A stretch of 34,800 nt of DNA from Bacteroidales bacterium (GTDB lineage: Bacteria; Bacteroidota; Bacteroidia; Bacteroidales; UBA932), in assembly GCA_017962705.1 (NCBI GenBank), contig JAGCUV010000122.1, forward strand, positions 1 through 34,800. Direction: 5' to 3'. Under the pieces are notes generated by a model that was given only the letters and a program-made list of their open reading frames with translations, did not search any database and was not told the origin of the DNA. Below, one piece after another: positions 1 through 7,658 of this stretch. The translations under genes were made by a program, and so were the position numbers. Position 1 is the first letter of the stretch. Every line of letters begins with the position of its first letter.

Positions 1-2433
1 ACGGACTTGTTTTTAAGTTGCCCCCCCCCTGCACCCAAATCAACTATCGACATGGGGACCGGAACCGTATCTTTCGTCGCCGGGGACAAGGTGAAGATTC
101 TCTACGGAGAGACCAGCGGCGAAGGTATTGTCCAGGAAAATGAAGGCGTGCAGTGGCTGGCCACCAATATTCCATCAACGGAAGAAGGGCCCTTCTACGG
201 TGTATATCCCAACACCATTAACGCCAGCCTCGCATCAAGCACGCTGACCCTGGAAATCCCCCGGGTTGTCAGCGGAGAATGGGCAGATGCCAACGTCATG
301 GCGGCCAAAACGACCAAAGAAGACCTGTCTTTCAGCTTCCAGCACGCTTGCGCCTATGTGGCATTCGAAGTGAGCGCAGCCGACATCACCGCCGGGTTTA
401 ACAAGTTCCAATTGGCCCGCGCGGACGGAAACGGCAAGCTGTTCGGCACCCAACGCGTCAGTTTCGATTCAGAAGGGGCTATTAGCCTGGGCGTCCAGAC
501 CGAAAATATCGGCAGTTATTTCTCCACGGTCCAGTATCTGACGAGCGCCGGCACTTATTTCTTCCCCGTGCTCGCCGGACTTTCTTTGGAAGGCGGTGTC
601 ATCGTTGGCCGCTTCAAAGACTCCAACGGCCTCCTCAGAAGTAAACTAACCAGCACCTCCCGGGGTCATATCGCCGCATTGGGCAATGTCTGCTCCAAGA
701 TGACCAATAAAGAAATCCGCTATTACATCACTCCTGATGGTGCGGGCGACGGAAGCAGCTGGGCAAATGCCGCTCCTGTCAGCAGCATTGAAACCATAGC
801 CAACGCCGCTACCAGCTCCGCCTCCGCCCCGCAATCCTGGCTGGACAAATACCATTATTTCTGCCTGAAGGGTGCCACGGGAGATGGCGCGGTATATAAT
901 GCCAACCTTTCCATCAACAGCACGGGCAACATCAATATCATAGGCGGTTATGCCGGATCCGGCACTCCGGGAACACGAGATATCAATACCTACAAGACCT
1001 ATTTGGAACAAAATGTCACGAGTTCTCCCATCGTCCTATTGAGCGGAAATGCAGGTTATATCCAATTCTACGGGCTCAATTTCCGCAACGCCAACCTATC
1101 ATCGGGCAACGGAGGGGCTGTCCGCATCAACATAGGGACAGATGCCTATTTCCGGTCCTGTTCTTTTGCGAACAACAAGACTTCCGACTCCAATTTTGGA
1201 GGCGCCCTGTTTATCGACAATGGCGCTAGCGTTACCATCGGGGAAGAAAGTGTATTTGAAGACAATTCTGCCAGTCGTGGAGGAGCCATCTATATGAGAG
1301 GGGGTTCTACGCTAAAAATTACTGACACCCGTTTCCTGGGCAATGCCAGCAAGCAGAGCGGCCACGGCGGCGGCAGCCTGTATCTATACAATGGCCAGTC
1401 AGACATATCCGACTGCTCCTTTGAGGACAACACAGCTGTCTCATACGGAGGAGCTGTTTATGCCCTTGGCGGCACGCAACGCTTTACGGACTGCACATTT
1501 ACAGGCAATTCCGCTGCCAATGGTGGAGCATTTAGCGTCCAGGGGGCTACGGCAAGCGTAGGCGTCACTGTACAAATTCAAGGCGGAGAAATCTCAAGTA
1601 ATGTATCCAACAACGCCACAGCCAACTATGGTGGCGGTGCGATTTGGATGTCGCAAGGCAACAAGGCGACCGTCCGATGCAGTGGAGTAAACTTTATTGG
1701 CAACAAGGTCGTCTCTTCGGTCGCCTCCCGTGGCGGTGCTATTTGTATGGTACAAGACAAGGGAGCGGCCTTGATGGTCAACGCCTGCGTATTCTCGGAC
1801 AACGGCTTTGAAATCACAGGGTCCAAAGCTGTCTTTGGTACGGCCATAGCCTGTCAGAACGGCAATCCCAGCAGCAATTACAACGATGCGGCCATTTACA
1901 ACTCCGTCTTCACGGGCGGCTACGCCACCGGTGCCAGCAAAGCCAACACCTGCTCCCTGATGCTGACCGGCTCAGGACTGCTGGTCAACAGCACCGTTGT
2001 GGAAAGCACCCAAAGTGGCGACGACGCAGCCCGCTATGCTAACCTTGGCGAAGGGCGAGGTGTCTTATATAATTCCATTGTTCTTAATCAAGCGGGAAGG
2101 GCCATCATCAATGTTACCAGTAGCGGATATGCAATCACCAATGCCGGTACCTTCTACCCTGCCGAAACCGACTTGGTCGACAATTCCGTCACCCAGGCTT
2201 CCCTGGGCCTGAATTTCACGACCAACCCTTACGGATCCTGGAGCGGGACCACGCCTGCCGGCTACACCAAGGGAGCGAATGCAACCGATGCTCGAGCCGC
2301 CGTCCGCAGCCACGCCGGCATCGGCGAGGCCTTTGACGAATGGCTGCTCTCGCTGGATGAGAACATTTACAGCAAATCCGGAAACGGCGCCACCCGTACG
2401 ACCCCGTTCTGGCCCGGCGCCTTCCAAAATTAA
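1..2433 (+). CDS. Fimbrillin-like / Pmp-like right-handed beta-helix surface protein, 5' end missing
   Basis: The reading frame is open at the left edge of the window, so the true start lies upstream. A TTG at position 7 could be read as a start but is unlikely. The first ~230 residues (to about base 700) resemble a fimbrillin/Mfa-like domain: a K-S-T-I-D turn, then a VSFVAGDKV strand, as in other Bacteroidales surface lipoproteins. After a GDGSSWANA segment (about 745-770) comes a right-handed parallel beta-helix, with about eight GGA-type turns alternating with FxxN turns and Cys-containing strands, as in chlamydial Pmp proteins. The C-terminus (GATRTTPFWPGAF) looks like a decayed form of the R...P.iGA.E ending common in such Bacteroidetes proteins. 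It probably sits on the cell surface as an adhesin or ligand-binding protein. Frame 1 reads LFLSC before the domain, a possible lipobox, but a nine-C tract at 21-29 makes the upstream frame uncertain. It is followed after 17 bases by the next lipoprotein gene. Confidence 0.75.
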   Translation, partial: TDLFLSCPPPAPKSTIDMGTGTVSFVAGDKVKILYGETSGEGIVQENEGVQWLATNIPSTEEGPFYGVYPNTINASLASSTLTLEIPRVVSGEWADANVMAAKTTKEDLSFSFQHACAYVAFEVSAADITAGFNKFQLARADGNGKLFGTQRVSFDSEGAISLGVQTENIGSYFSTVQYLTSAGTYFFPVLAGLSLEGGVIVGRFKDSNGLLRSKLTSTSRGHIAALGNVCSKMTNKEIRYYITPDGAGDGSSWANAAPVSSIETIANAATSSASAPQSWLDKYHYFCLKGATGDGAVYNANLSINSTGNINIIGGYAGSGTPGTRDINTYKTYLEQNVTSSPIVLLSGNAGYIQFYGLNFRNANLSSGNGGAVRINIGTDAYFRSCSFANNKTSDSNFGGALFIDNGASVTIGEESVFEDNSASRGGAIYMRGGSTLKITDTRFLGNASKQSGHGGGSLYLYNGQSDISDCSFEDNTAVSYGGAVYALGGTQRFTDCTFTGNSAANGGAFSVQGATASVGVTVQIQGGEISSNVSNNATANYGGGAIWMSQGNKATVRCSGVNFIGNKVVSSVASRGGAICMVQDKGAALMVNACVFSDNGFEITGSKAVFGTAIACQNGNPSSNYNDAAIYNSVFTGGYATGASKANTCSLMLTGSGLLVNSTVVESTQSGDDAARYANLGEGRGVLYNSIVLNQAGRAIINVTSSGYAITNAGTFYPAETDLVDNSVTQASLGLNFTTNPYGSWSGTTPAGYTKGANATDARAAVRSHAGIGEAFDEWLLSLDENIYSKSGNGATRTTPFWPGAFQN
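21..29 (+). repeat. Homopolymeric C tract (nine C) in the 5' part of the coding region
   Basis: Nine consecutive C residues lie inside the coding region of the first gene, just before the fimbrillin-like domain. Frame 1 crosses the tract as written. If the tract had eight C, the upstream frame that joins the domain would read LVFKLPPPAPKSTI, which looks more like the strand normally preceding this domain. Frame 2 upstream has a stop (TAA at 14-16). The tract may be a slipped-strand phase-variation site or a sequencing/assembly length error. Confidence 0.6.
1081..1815 (+). repeat. Pmp-like GGA / FxxN beta-helix repeats
   Basis: This is a protein-level repeat inside the first gene. Successive turns read GGAV, GGAL, GGAI, GGGS, GGAV, GGAF, GGGA and GGAI, interleaved with FRNA, FANN, FEDN, FLGN, FEDN, FTGN, FIGN and FSDN. 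Several strands carry SCSF, DCSF or DCTF. The spacing is about 25-35 residues, consistent with rungs of a parallel beta-helix. The DNA is not an exact tandem repeat. Confidence 0.8.
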
Positions 2434-2450
2434 AAATATTTATTGATTGC

Positions 2451-5400
2451 ATGCGTATGAAGAAACGGATCCGCTTGACTTTGCTTGCCTTGCTGGCGAT
2501 TGCCTGTGCGAAAGAGCAAGACATTGAAGACAAGACCGCTATCGCGCAATCTTCCAACACCGTGAGCGTCTCCTTACCCGAGACGCTCAAAACGGCTTTA
2601 CAAGCCCCTGATGCCGGAATCTATCCGGTGGTCTGGTCGGAGGGAGATTGCATTTCGACCAATGGCGTCACTTCTGTTCCGCTCGCCTCTTCGGAGGCGG
2701 GAAAGAAAGAAGTCGTCTTCCAATTCCAAGGCGACCTGTTTTTGCCGTTCAACATCCTTTATCCGGCCTCAGCGTCCGGCGATGTCGTCACCTTCTCCCC
2801 CACGCAGAATTACACCGCAGGAAGTTTTGCCAGCGGGGCTGCGCCCATGTGGGGAACTACAGATGACTTCGCCAATGTGACACTGCACCACCTGTCCGCC
2901 GTTCTGAAATTCCCCTTCAAGGCCTCGGGGTCCGGTCAGAGCATCACCCGGGTGATGGTGTCCGCACTGGGCGGCGAGCCTCTCTGCGGCGATTTTACGA
3001 TGAAACTTTCCGGGGAAGGCCTGTTTAACGGCAACATGAAGGCTCCGGCATCCGCCCCTTCCACCGTAGAACTCAACTGTGGCTCGGGGGTCGCCCTGTC
3101 CACTTCCAGCGCCACGGACTTCTTCGTATGCATTCCCGCGGGCACCTACGTCAAGGGGTTCAAAGTCATCGCCGTTGACAACAACAGCCAGGCAATGACG
3201 CTGTATTTTTACACCAATACGACCCCTACCGACATCGAAGCAGGCAAAGTGATTGAATTCCCCGCAAGTGCATTTTCGGCTACAGAATCCATTCTGACCA
3301 TCTCTACGGTGGGACAGTTGCAGACCTTTGCTGCCAACGCGTCCGCCTACAAAAAAGTCGTTTTGCTAAACGACCTCACTTGGCCGGACGGGAACGCCTG
3401 GACGCCCATCAACGGTTTTTCCGGTGAGTTTGACGGCGGCATGCACTGTGTGACTGGGCTCAATGCTCCCCTCTTCAACACCCTCTCCAACGAAAGTATT
3501 GTCCGCAATCTGACGCTGGAGTCCGACATCACCCAACCCAGTAATGGAGTCATTGCCACCCTGGCTTGCCTGTTCAGTTCCGGACGCATCGTCAACTGTC
3601 ACGCGAAAGGCAGCATCCAGGTGGACGCCGATGTGGAGCAGGCCGGAGGTCTGGTGGCCAAAATGAACGGCACCTCCTGCCGCCTGACTGATTGCAGTTG
3701 CGCAAGCGACATCCGCATCAACGGCCAAACCGCAAGCCTGGCCCGGATCTGGTGCGGAGGTGTCGTAGGGCACGTCCAGAACGGCATTTTGAGCAACTGC
3801 CGTTTCTCCGGCACCCTGGTGCTGGCCGACACCTTCAAGATGATTTTCTGCGGTGGCATCGTTGGACGAGACGATGCTGCAGCCGGGGTGGAAAATTGCA
3901 CCAACACCGGTTATATCAACATTGATTCCTCAGCCCGGGCCTCTTCGCAGAGTTTCATCGGCGGTATCGGCGGACTGGTGGCAGGTACAGCGACAGGTTG
4001 CGTCCACAGCGGAAACCTGGTATGCCAGGGCACCAGCCTGATCAACCTCTACGTTGGAGGCATCTGCGCCTCCTGCCGGGGCGGAGCCTCGGATTGCGTC
4101 AATGACGGAGCCGTCAACTTTTCCGTCACGGGACTTACCAATCTCGCCTATGTCGGCGGCGTCATCGGCATCCTGGATTCCGGTAGTGCTCTGACCTACC
4201 GTCAGCTCACCACAACAGAAAATGCCTATGTCAACATTGACGCTCCTGTAGTTGGACAAAACCTGGGCTACATCAGCGTCGGCGGCATTACCGGCGGCTG
4301 CAATATGAACAATGTCACCCTTGAAGACTGTATTCACAAGGGACGTATACGGGCTAACAACGCGTATGAAAGCTACGGGACCCACGGCCTGATACTGGGC
4401 GGCATCACCGGCAGTACGCTCCGCACCGTCGCGATGTCGGTGACCATCAGCGGATGCGTCAACCAGGGTTCCATCCATCTGGAGGAACTGGAGAAATCCA
4501 GCAATTATGTCTATGCGGGCGGCATCATCGGTCTGGCCGCCAGCGGCGACGCCGACTCCAAGGCACTTACCTTGACCGTTCGGAATTGCTCCAACCAGGG
4601 CGATATCACCCGCCACGTGGACAGTATGACCTACACCAGCAACCGGCGCTCCTTCTGCGGCGGGATTTGCGGCGCCATCGGCGGGGACAACCGCGTCTAT
4701 GAAAGTTACGACCGTATCAATGCCACATTGACCGCCTGCTCGAATTCCGGCACGCTGATTTTCAACCGATATACCACCCAAAACCAATTCAAGGAAGTTG
4801 CGACGGTGGAATCGTACACCGGCGGCATCGTCGGAGTGAGCAAGAGCATCGGCAACTTCCGCACGCACATCGTGCGCTGCGAGAACAGCGGCAAGGTTCT
4901 GTCAACTTCGGGATACAATGGAGGCATCGTCGGCTTCGTCCGCTGCGGCACCCTCATCTATGGAGAGAAAGTAGGAGACACCTGGGAGTACACCCGCAAC
5001 AGCGGCATCGTCGGGATGTTCGACACCAACAACGTCAAAGAGACCGGAAGCGGCTACATGAACGCGGGCGGTATCGCCGGCTGTCTTGACAGCAGATATT
5101 CCAACAATCGCATTGAATATTGCTGGAACTCGGGTTATGTAGCAGCCTCTACGGCGGGAACGGTGGGAGCCGGCGGCATTGTCGGGGACCTTCGCCTGAA
5201 AGACGCCGTCACCCATTGCAAGAACAGCGGCACCGTCCGTTTCAAACTTTCGCCCAACCTGTCTGCGGACAAGTGTGTCGCCACCGGCCAGATTTCCGGA
5301 GTCAGCGCCGATTACACCATCAGCTACTGCGGTATCGGCGGGCAGTATGGCCGGAAAGGGAACGGAACGGCAGGTCTGGACAACTTCGGCGGAGACGAGC

Positions 5401-5522
5401 GATATGTCTTCTCGAAATTCATTTACGCGCTCACGGACAACATCACCAGTCAGGCCGGCGTTGACATGCTGGCGCCCGGATGCGTTTGGTGGAATGGTGT
5501 GGACAAACTGGATTGGGAATAA
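2451..5522 (+). CDS. Large surface lipoprotein: fimbrillin-like N-terminus plus GLUG-type beta-helix repeats
   Basis: This is a 1023-residue predicted lipoprotein. The signal peptide ends in LLAIAC, with lipidation at Cys19. An ATG at 2457 (MKKRIRLT) is an equally good start. Residues ~35-280 resemble a fimbrillin-like domain (VSVSLPETLKTAL, then a VVWSEGDCI strand). From about residue 375 to 930 there are at least 13 rungs in which a C-x-x-x-G-x-[IV] strand (for example ENCTNTGYI, RNCSNQGDI, THCKNSGTV) alternates with GG-[IV]-[VIG]-G turns, as in GLUG-motif proteins. The fold is expected to be a long right-handed beta-helix on the cell surface. The gene follows its neighbour by 17 bases and precedes a third surface lipoprotein by 18 bases, so all are probably co-transcribed. 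The ligand is unknown; an adhesive or glycan/nucleic-acid-binding role is inferred only from architecture and context. Confidence 0.85.
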   Translation: MRMKKRIRLTLLALLAIACAKEQDIEDKTAIAQSSNTVSVSLPETLKTALQAPDAGIYPVVWSEGDCISTNGVTSVPLASSEAGKKEVVFQFQGDLFLPFNILYPASASGDVVTFSPTQNYTAGSFASGAAPMWGTTDDFANVTLHHLSAVLKFPFKASGSGQSITRVMVSALGGEPLCGDFTMKLSGEGLFNGNMKAPASAPSTVELNCGSGVALSTSSATDFFVCIPAGTYVKGFKVIAVDNNSQAMTLYFYTNTTPTDIEAGKVIEFPASAFSATESILTISTVGQLQTFAANASAYKKVVLLNDLTWPDGNAWTPINGFSGEFDGGMHCVTGLNAPLFNTLSNESIVRNLTLESDITQPSNGVIATLACLFSSGRIVNCHAKGSIQVDADVEQAGGLVAKMNGTSCRLTDCSCASDIRINGQTASLARIWCGGVVGHVQNGILSNCRFSGTLVLADTFKMIFCGGIVGRDDAAAGVENCTNTGYINIDSSARASSQSFIGGIGGLVAGTATGCVHSGNLVCQGTSLINLYVGGICASCRGGASDCVNDGAVNFSVTGLTNLAYVGGVIGILDSGSALTYRQLTTTENAYVNIDAPVVGQNLGYISVGGITGGCNMNNVTLEDCIHKGRIRANNAYESYGTHGLILGGITGSTLRTVAMSVTISGCVNQGSIHLEELEKSSNYVYAGGIIGLAASGDADSKALTLTVRNCSNQGDITRHVDSMTYTSNRRSFCGGICGAIGGDNRVYESYDRINATLTACSNSGTLIFNRYTTQNQFKEVATVESYTGGIVGVSKSIGNFRTHIVRCENSGKVLSTSGYNGGIVGFVRCGTLIYGEKVGDTWEYTRNSGIVGMFDTNNVKETGSGYMNAGGIAGCLDSRYSNNRIEYCWNSGYVAASTAGTVGAGGIVGDLRLKDAVTHCKNSGTVRFKLSPNLSADKCVATGQISGVSADYTISYCGIGGQYGRKGNGTAGLDNFGGDERYVFSKFIYALTDNITSQAGVDMLAPGCVWWNGVDKLDWE
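3577..5245 (+). repeat. Cys-ladder GLUG-type protein repeats
   Basis: These are repeats within the 1023-residue lipoprotein. About 13 copies of x-x-C-x-x-x-G-x-[IV] occur at intervals of roughly 30-60 residues (VNCHAKGSI, SNCRFSGTL, TGCVHSGNL, SDCVNDGAV, EDCIHKGRI, SGCVNQGSI, TACSNSGTL, VRCENSGKV, EYCWNSGYV and others). Each is followed by a GGIVG-like turn. The Cys is almost invariant in position, which would stack Cys side chains along one face of a helix. At least two rungs (around YTRNSGIVG and NAYVNI) lack it. Confidence 0.75.
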
Positions 5523-5526
5523 ACGC

Positions 5527-5532
5527 GGGAGG
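5527..5532 (+). promoter_or_regulatory. Shine-Dalgarno-like site before the third lipoprotein gene
   Basis: GGGAGG lies 8 bases before the ATG at 5541. Strong Shine-Dalgarno sites are uncommon in Bacteroidetes, so this one supports the chosen start. Confidence 0.4.
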
Positions 5533-5540
5533 TTGCAACT

Positions 5541-6341
5541 ATGAAAAGAATTGGATTTTTGATTCTAATATTGGCAGTGACCGCTTGCAATTTGAAATTG
5601 CAACAGTCCGATGAGCCCATTGTAAAAGAAACCATATCCCTGGTACAAGTCAATATCGCTCCCTTCACCCTGAAGAATGCAGGTACGGGCGAGGCCATCC
5701 CGGGAGAAAGTTCGCGAATCTGGCGCAGTGAGGAAAAATTAGGCATCATTGGAGAAGGAGTTGCCAACAAAGCCTTTTTTCTGCGCGAAGCCTACGATGG
5801 TGTACGTTCGCAGAGCGCGGAGTTTTATGGTGAACCTGTCAGTGGCAGCAACTTGACCGCCTATTTCCCCTGGAACGAGAACGGAACGGTTGGCGAGACT
5901 GCCGTTCAGCAATATGAAGCAGACCCTTACGACCATTTCACCCGCAACAGTCCGCTTTCCGCCCATCTGACCGGAGGGAACCTGACTTTTGTCTATTCCG
6001 GGGGGCTGATCAAGCTCACTTGCAGCGAAGAGTTGGGAATGGTGCAATCGCTCCATATCCAAAGTGCCCGATGGGGCTGCGAAGTGACGGGTATCAATAC
6101 CGTCTGCAGCGCAGCGAAACCTTTGATTGTCTTTGTTCAGGTTCCAACCGGAGATTACCGGAATTTCAATGTCACCTACCGCTCTGCCACGTCAACGGTC
6201 TCCATGCCGGCTCTGGCGGAAATCACCATCAAGGATTACGACTACGTCAGCATCACCGCCCGCCAGCAATCCTTCACAGACGGCATCGACAACTTCCAGG
6301 GAGAAGGCGGCAGTTATTCGGACCAACCCAACAATTACTAA
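5541..6341 (+). CDS. Fimbrillin-like lipoprotein
   Basis: This is a 266-residue predicted lipoprotein. The signal peptide ends LAVTAC, with the lipidated Cys at residue 16. The mature part has the layout of a fimbrillin/Mfa-like domain: a VQVNIAPFTL strand, an IWRSEEKLGI strand, a TAYFPWN strand (the usual 'Y-P' position), LTFVYSGGLIKLTC, and a late IVFVQVPTGDYRNF strand typical of the family's second half. It carries no repeat domain, unlike the two genes before it, and may be a shorter structural or anchoring partner. It is followed by the next ATG after only 5 bases. The family is reasonably clear but the specific function is unknown. Confidence 0.75.
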   Translation: MKRIGFLILILAVTACNLKLQQSDEPIVKETISLVQVNIAPFTLKNAGTGEAIPGESSRIWRSEEKLGIIGEGVANKAFFLREAYDGVRSQSAEFYGEPVSGSNLTAYFPWNENGTVGETAVQQYEADPYDHFTRNSPLSAHLTGGNLTFVYSGGLIKLTCSEELGMVQSLHIQSARWGCEVTGINTVCSAAKPLIVFVQVPTGDYRNFNVTYRSATSTVSMPALAEITIKDYDYVSITARQQSFTDGIDNFQGEGGSYSDQPNNY

Positions 6342-6346
6342 CGGCT

Positions 6347-6961
6347 ATGAGAAAGTATCTGTATATTATCGCTGCGGTTTGTCTGCTTTGCTCCTGCCAA
6401 AAGGAAGGTATCCAGACGCGTGAAGAAAACGGTGGCGTCCGAACGGTAGGAGTCACCTCCGGGACCTTTCCGGTACTGGTCCTGACGGAAGGGGTATGGA
6501 TGGCAGAGTCCACTGATTCCTGGATTCATATCAAGGAGGAATGGCACAAAGACAAGGCCAGTTTCATCGTCAAATACGACTCCAACGAATCCACGGATGG
6601 AGACCGCCGCTTTAACCGCGTCGGTACCATCCGCGTGAAGACCTGGGACGGTGCCATCGTCAAGAGCATTTCTCTCCGTCAATATGGAATGGGACCGTTC
6701 ATCAGTCTGCCCGACTCAAAGATCAGCACGGCGGGAGGTCGTCAAAACATTCCCTTCCTCACCAATCTGACCGACCGGGAAAGACCTTCGCTGATATTCT
6801 CCTCCGACTCTCCGTCCATTATCGCTCCGGTATGGGACGAAGACGGGGAAAGCGTATCCTTTGATACGACCGCAGGGACGACGGGCGGGGTCATTCAAGT
6901 TCAATTCACCGATGCCTGGGGACAGGTTTTCACCGCATCGGCAACCATCACCAGGGAGTAG
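6347..6961 (+). CDS. BACON-like lipoprotein
   Basis: This is a 204-residue predicted lipoprotein. The ATG at 6347 gives MRKYLYIIAAVCLLCSC, with lipidation at Cys17; the longer upstream reading of this frame overlaps the preceding gene and is not credible. Residues ~35-125 look like a BACON-type Ig-like domain: VWMAESTDSWIHI, FIVKYDSN, a GTIRVKTWDG strand and a closing SISLRQYG strand. A second beta-rich segment follows (ISLPDSKISTAGGRQNIPF... GVIQVQFTDAWG). BACON domains are usually spacers or weak ligand binders in SusC/SusD loci. It lies 5 bases after the fimbrillin-like gene and 4 bases before the next lipoprotein gene. Confidence 0.7.
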   Translation: MRKYLYIIAAVCLLCSCQKEGIQTREENGGVRTVGVTSGTFPVLVLTEGVWMAESTDSWIHIKEEWHKDKASFIVKYDSNESTDGDRRFNRVGTIRVKTWDGAIVKSISLRQYGMGPFISLPDSKISTAGGRQNIPFLTNLTDRERPSLIFSSDSPSIIAPVWDEDGESVSFDTTAGTTGGVIQVQFTDAWGQVFTASATITRE

Positions 6962-6965
6962 CGCT

Positions 6966-7655
6966 ATGAGAAAGATACTATACCTTATTGTTATGGTGGG
7001 CGCGCTCGCGTCCTGTGGGAAAAAGGCACTCGATCCGAACCGCCCCCTGGATGTGGAATTCGAATCCGACGTCGCCTATGAAGCTGACACCCTTCTGTAC
7101 CTCAACCTGTCCGAAGAAACTTCGTTGAACATGATGACGTTGCAGAATTATATCAAAGGGAAGAATTTCGCAGCTGTGATGCTTTTTGCATCCACTCTCC
7201 AAGCGACTCAGATTCAATCCCTGGGAACCGTCTGGGGGTATCCCCACCAGTATGTAGGCACGGCAAGTGGAGGCAAGCAGGCCTTCATTCTCTGCAAAGA
7301 AAAAGCCCAGGGGAGTATCACTACGCTTGCCGGGGCGGTAGCCGCCACCTTCCCCAGTTATACGCTGGTCAGCGGCAGTTACAACCCGTCGCTGCTGACA
7401 GATACGAATGCGTTGAAAGGCCGGATTATTTTGTTCGAAGCCGGCGAAGATCCTTCGGAAGAATACTATAGGCTGAGTTTCTGCAACTGCATCAACTACC
7501 AGTGGGGCATCGAGATGGCAACCTGCCGGAAGGGAAAACAAGATTACATCTTCGCCCGCCCTGCGCAGTGGTCTCTGATGGGGGTTATCTCGATGGATAA
7601 AGAAAGTGTCTGGGTCCACCATCCGCTTCGTTTCACGATTAAAAAGGAGAAATAA
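6966..7655 (+). CDS. Lipoprotein of unknown function, possibly a decayed EEP (endonuclease/exonuclease/phosphatase) fold
   Basis: This is a 229-residue predicted lipoprotein. The ATG at 6966 gives MRKILYLIVMVGALASC, with lipidation at Cys17. I do not recognise a family with confidence. The pattern LLYLNL, then LQNYIKGKNFAAVMLFAST, WGYPHQYVG, GKQAFILCKEK, GRIILFEAGED, KQDYIFARP and finally VHHPLRFTI follows, in order, the strands of EEP nucleases (first strand Asn, QE, G-I-I-S-K, GDFN, IDYIF, SDHYP). If that reading is right, the catalytic residues are missing: AS stands where QE is expected, and HH replaces the final D-H. It could then be a binding protein with a nuclease-like fold. It sits directly before the SusC gene (3 bases), so it is probably an accessory surface lipoprotein of that transporter. 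Confidence 0.6.
   Translation: MRKILYLIVMVGALASCGKKALDPNRPLDVEFESDVAYEADTLLYLNLSEETSLNMMTLQNYIKGKNFAAVMLFASTLQATQIQSLGTVWGYPHQYVGTASGGKQAFILCKEKAQGSITTLAGAVAATFPSYTLVSGSYNPSLLTDTNALKGRIILFEAGEDPSEEYYRLSFCNCINYQWGIEMATCRKGKQDYIFARPAQWSLMGVISMDKESVWVHHPLRFTIKKEK
7644..7649 (+). promoter_or_regulatory. Shine-Dalgarno-like site before the SusC-type gene
   Basis: AAGGAG lies 9 bases before the ATG at 7659, inside the last codons of the preceding gene. It may raise translation of the transporter relative to its neighbours. Confidence 0.4.
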
Positions 7656-7658
7656 ACG

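Noticed and set aside
3930-4868. Minus-strand open frame (312 residues) opposite the GLUG-type repeats
   Set aside because: It mirrors the Gly/Cys-rich repeats and has low-complexity Ala/Asp/Gly composition.
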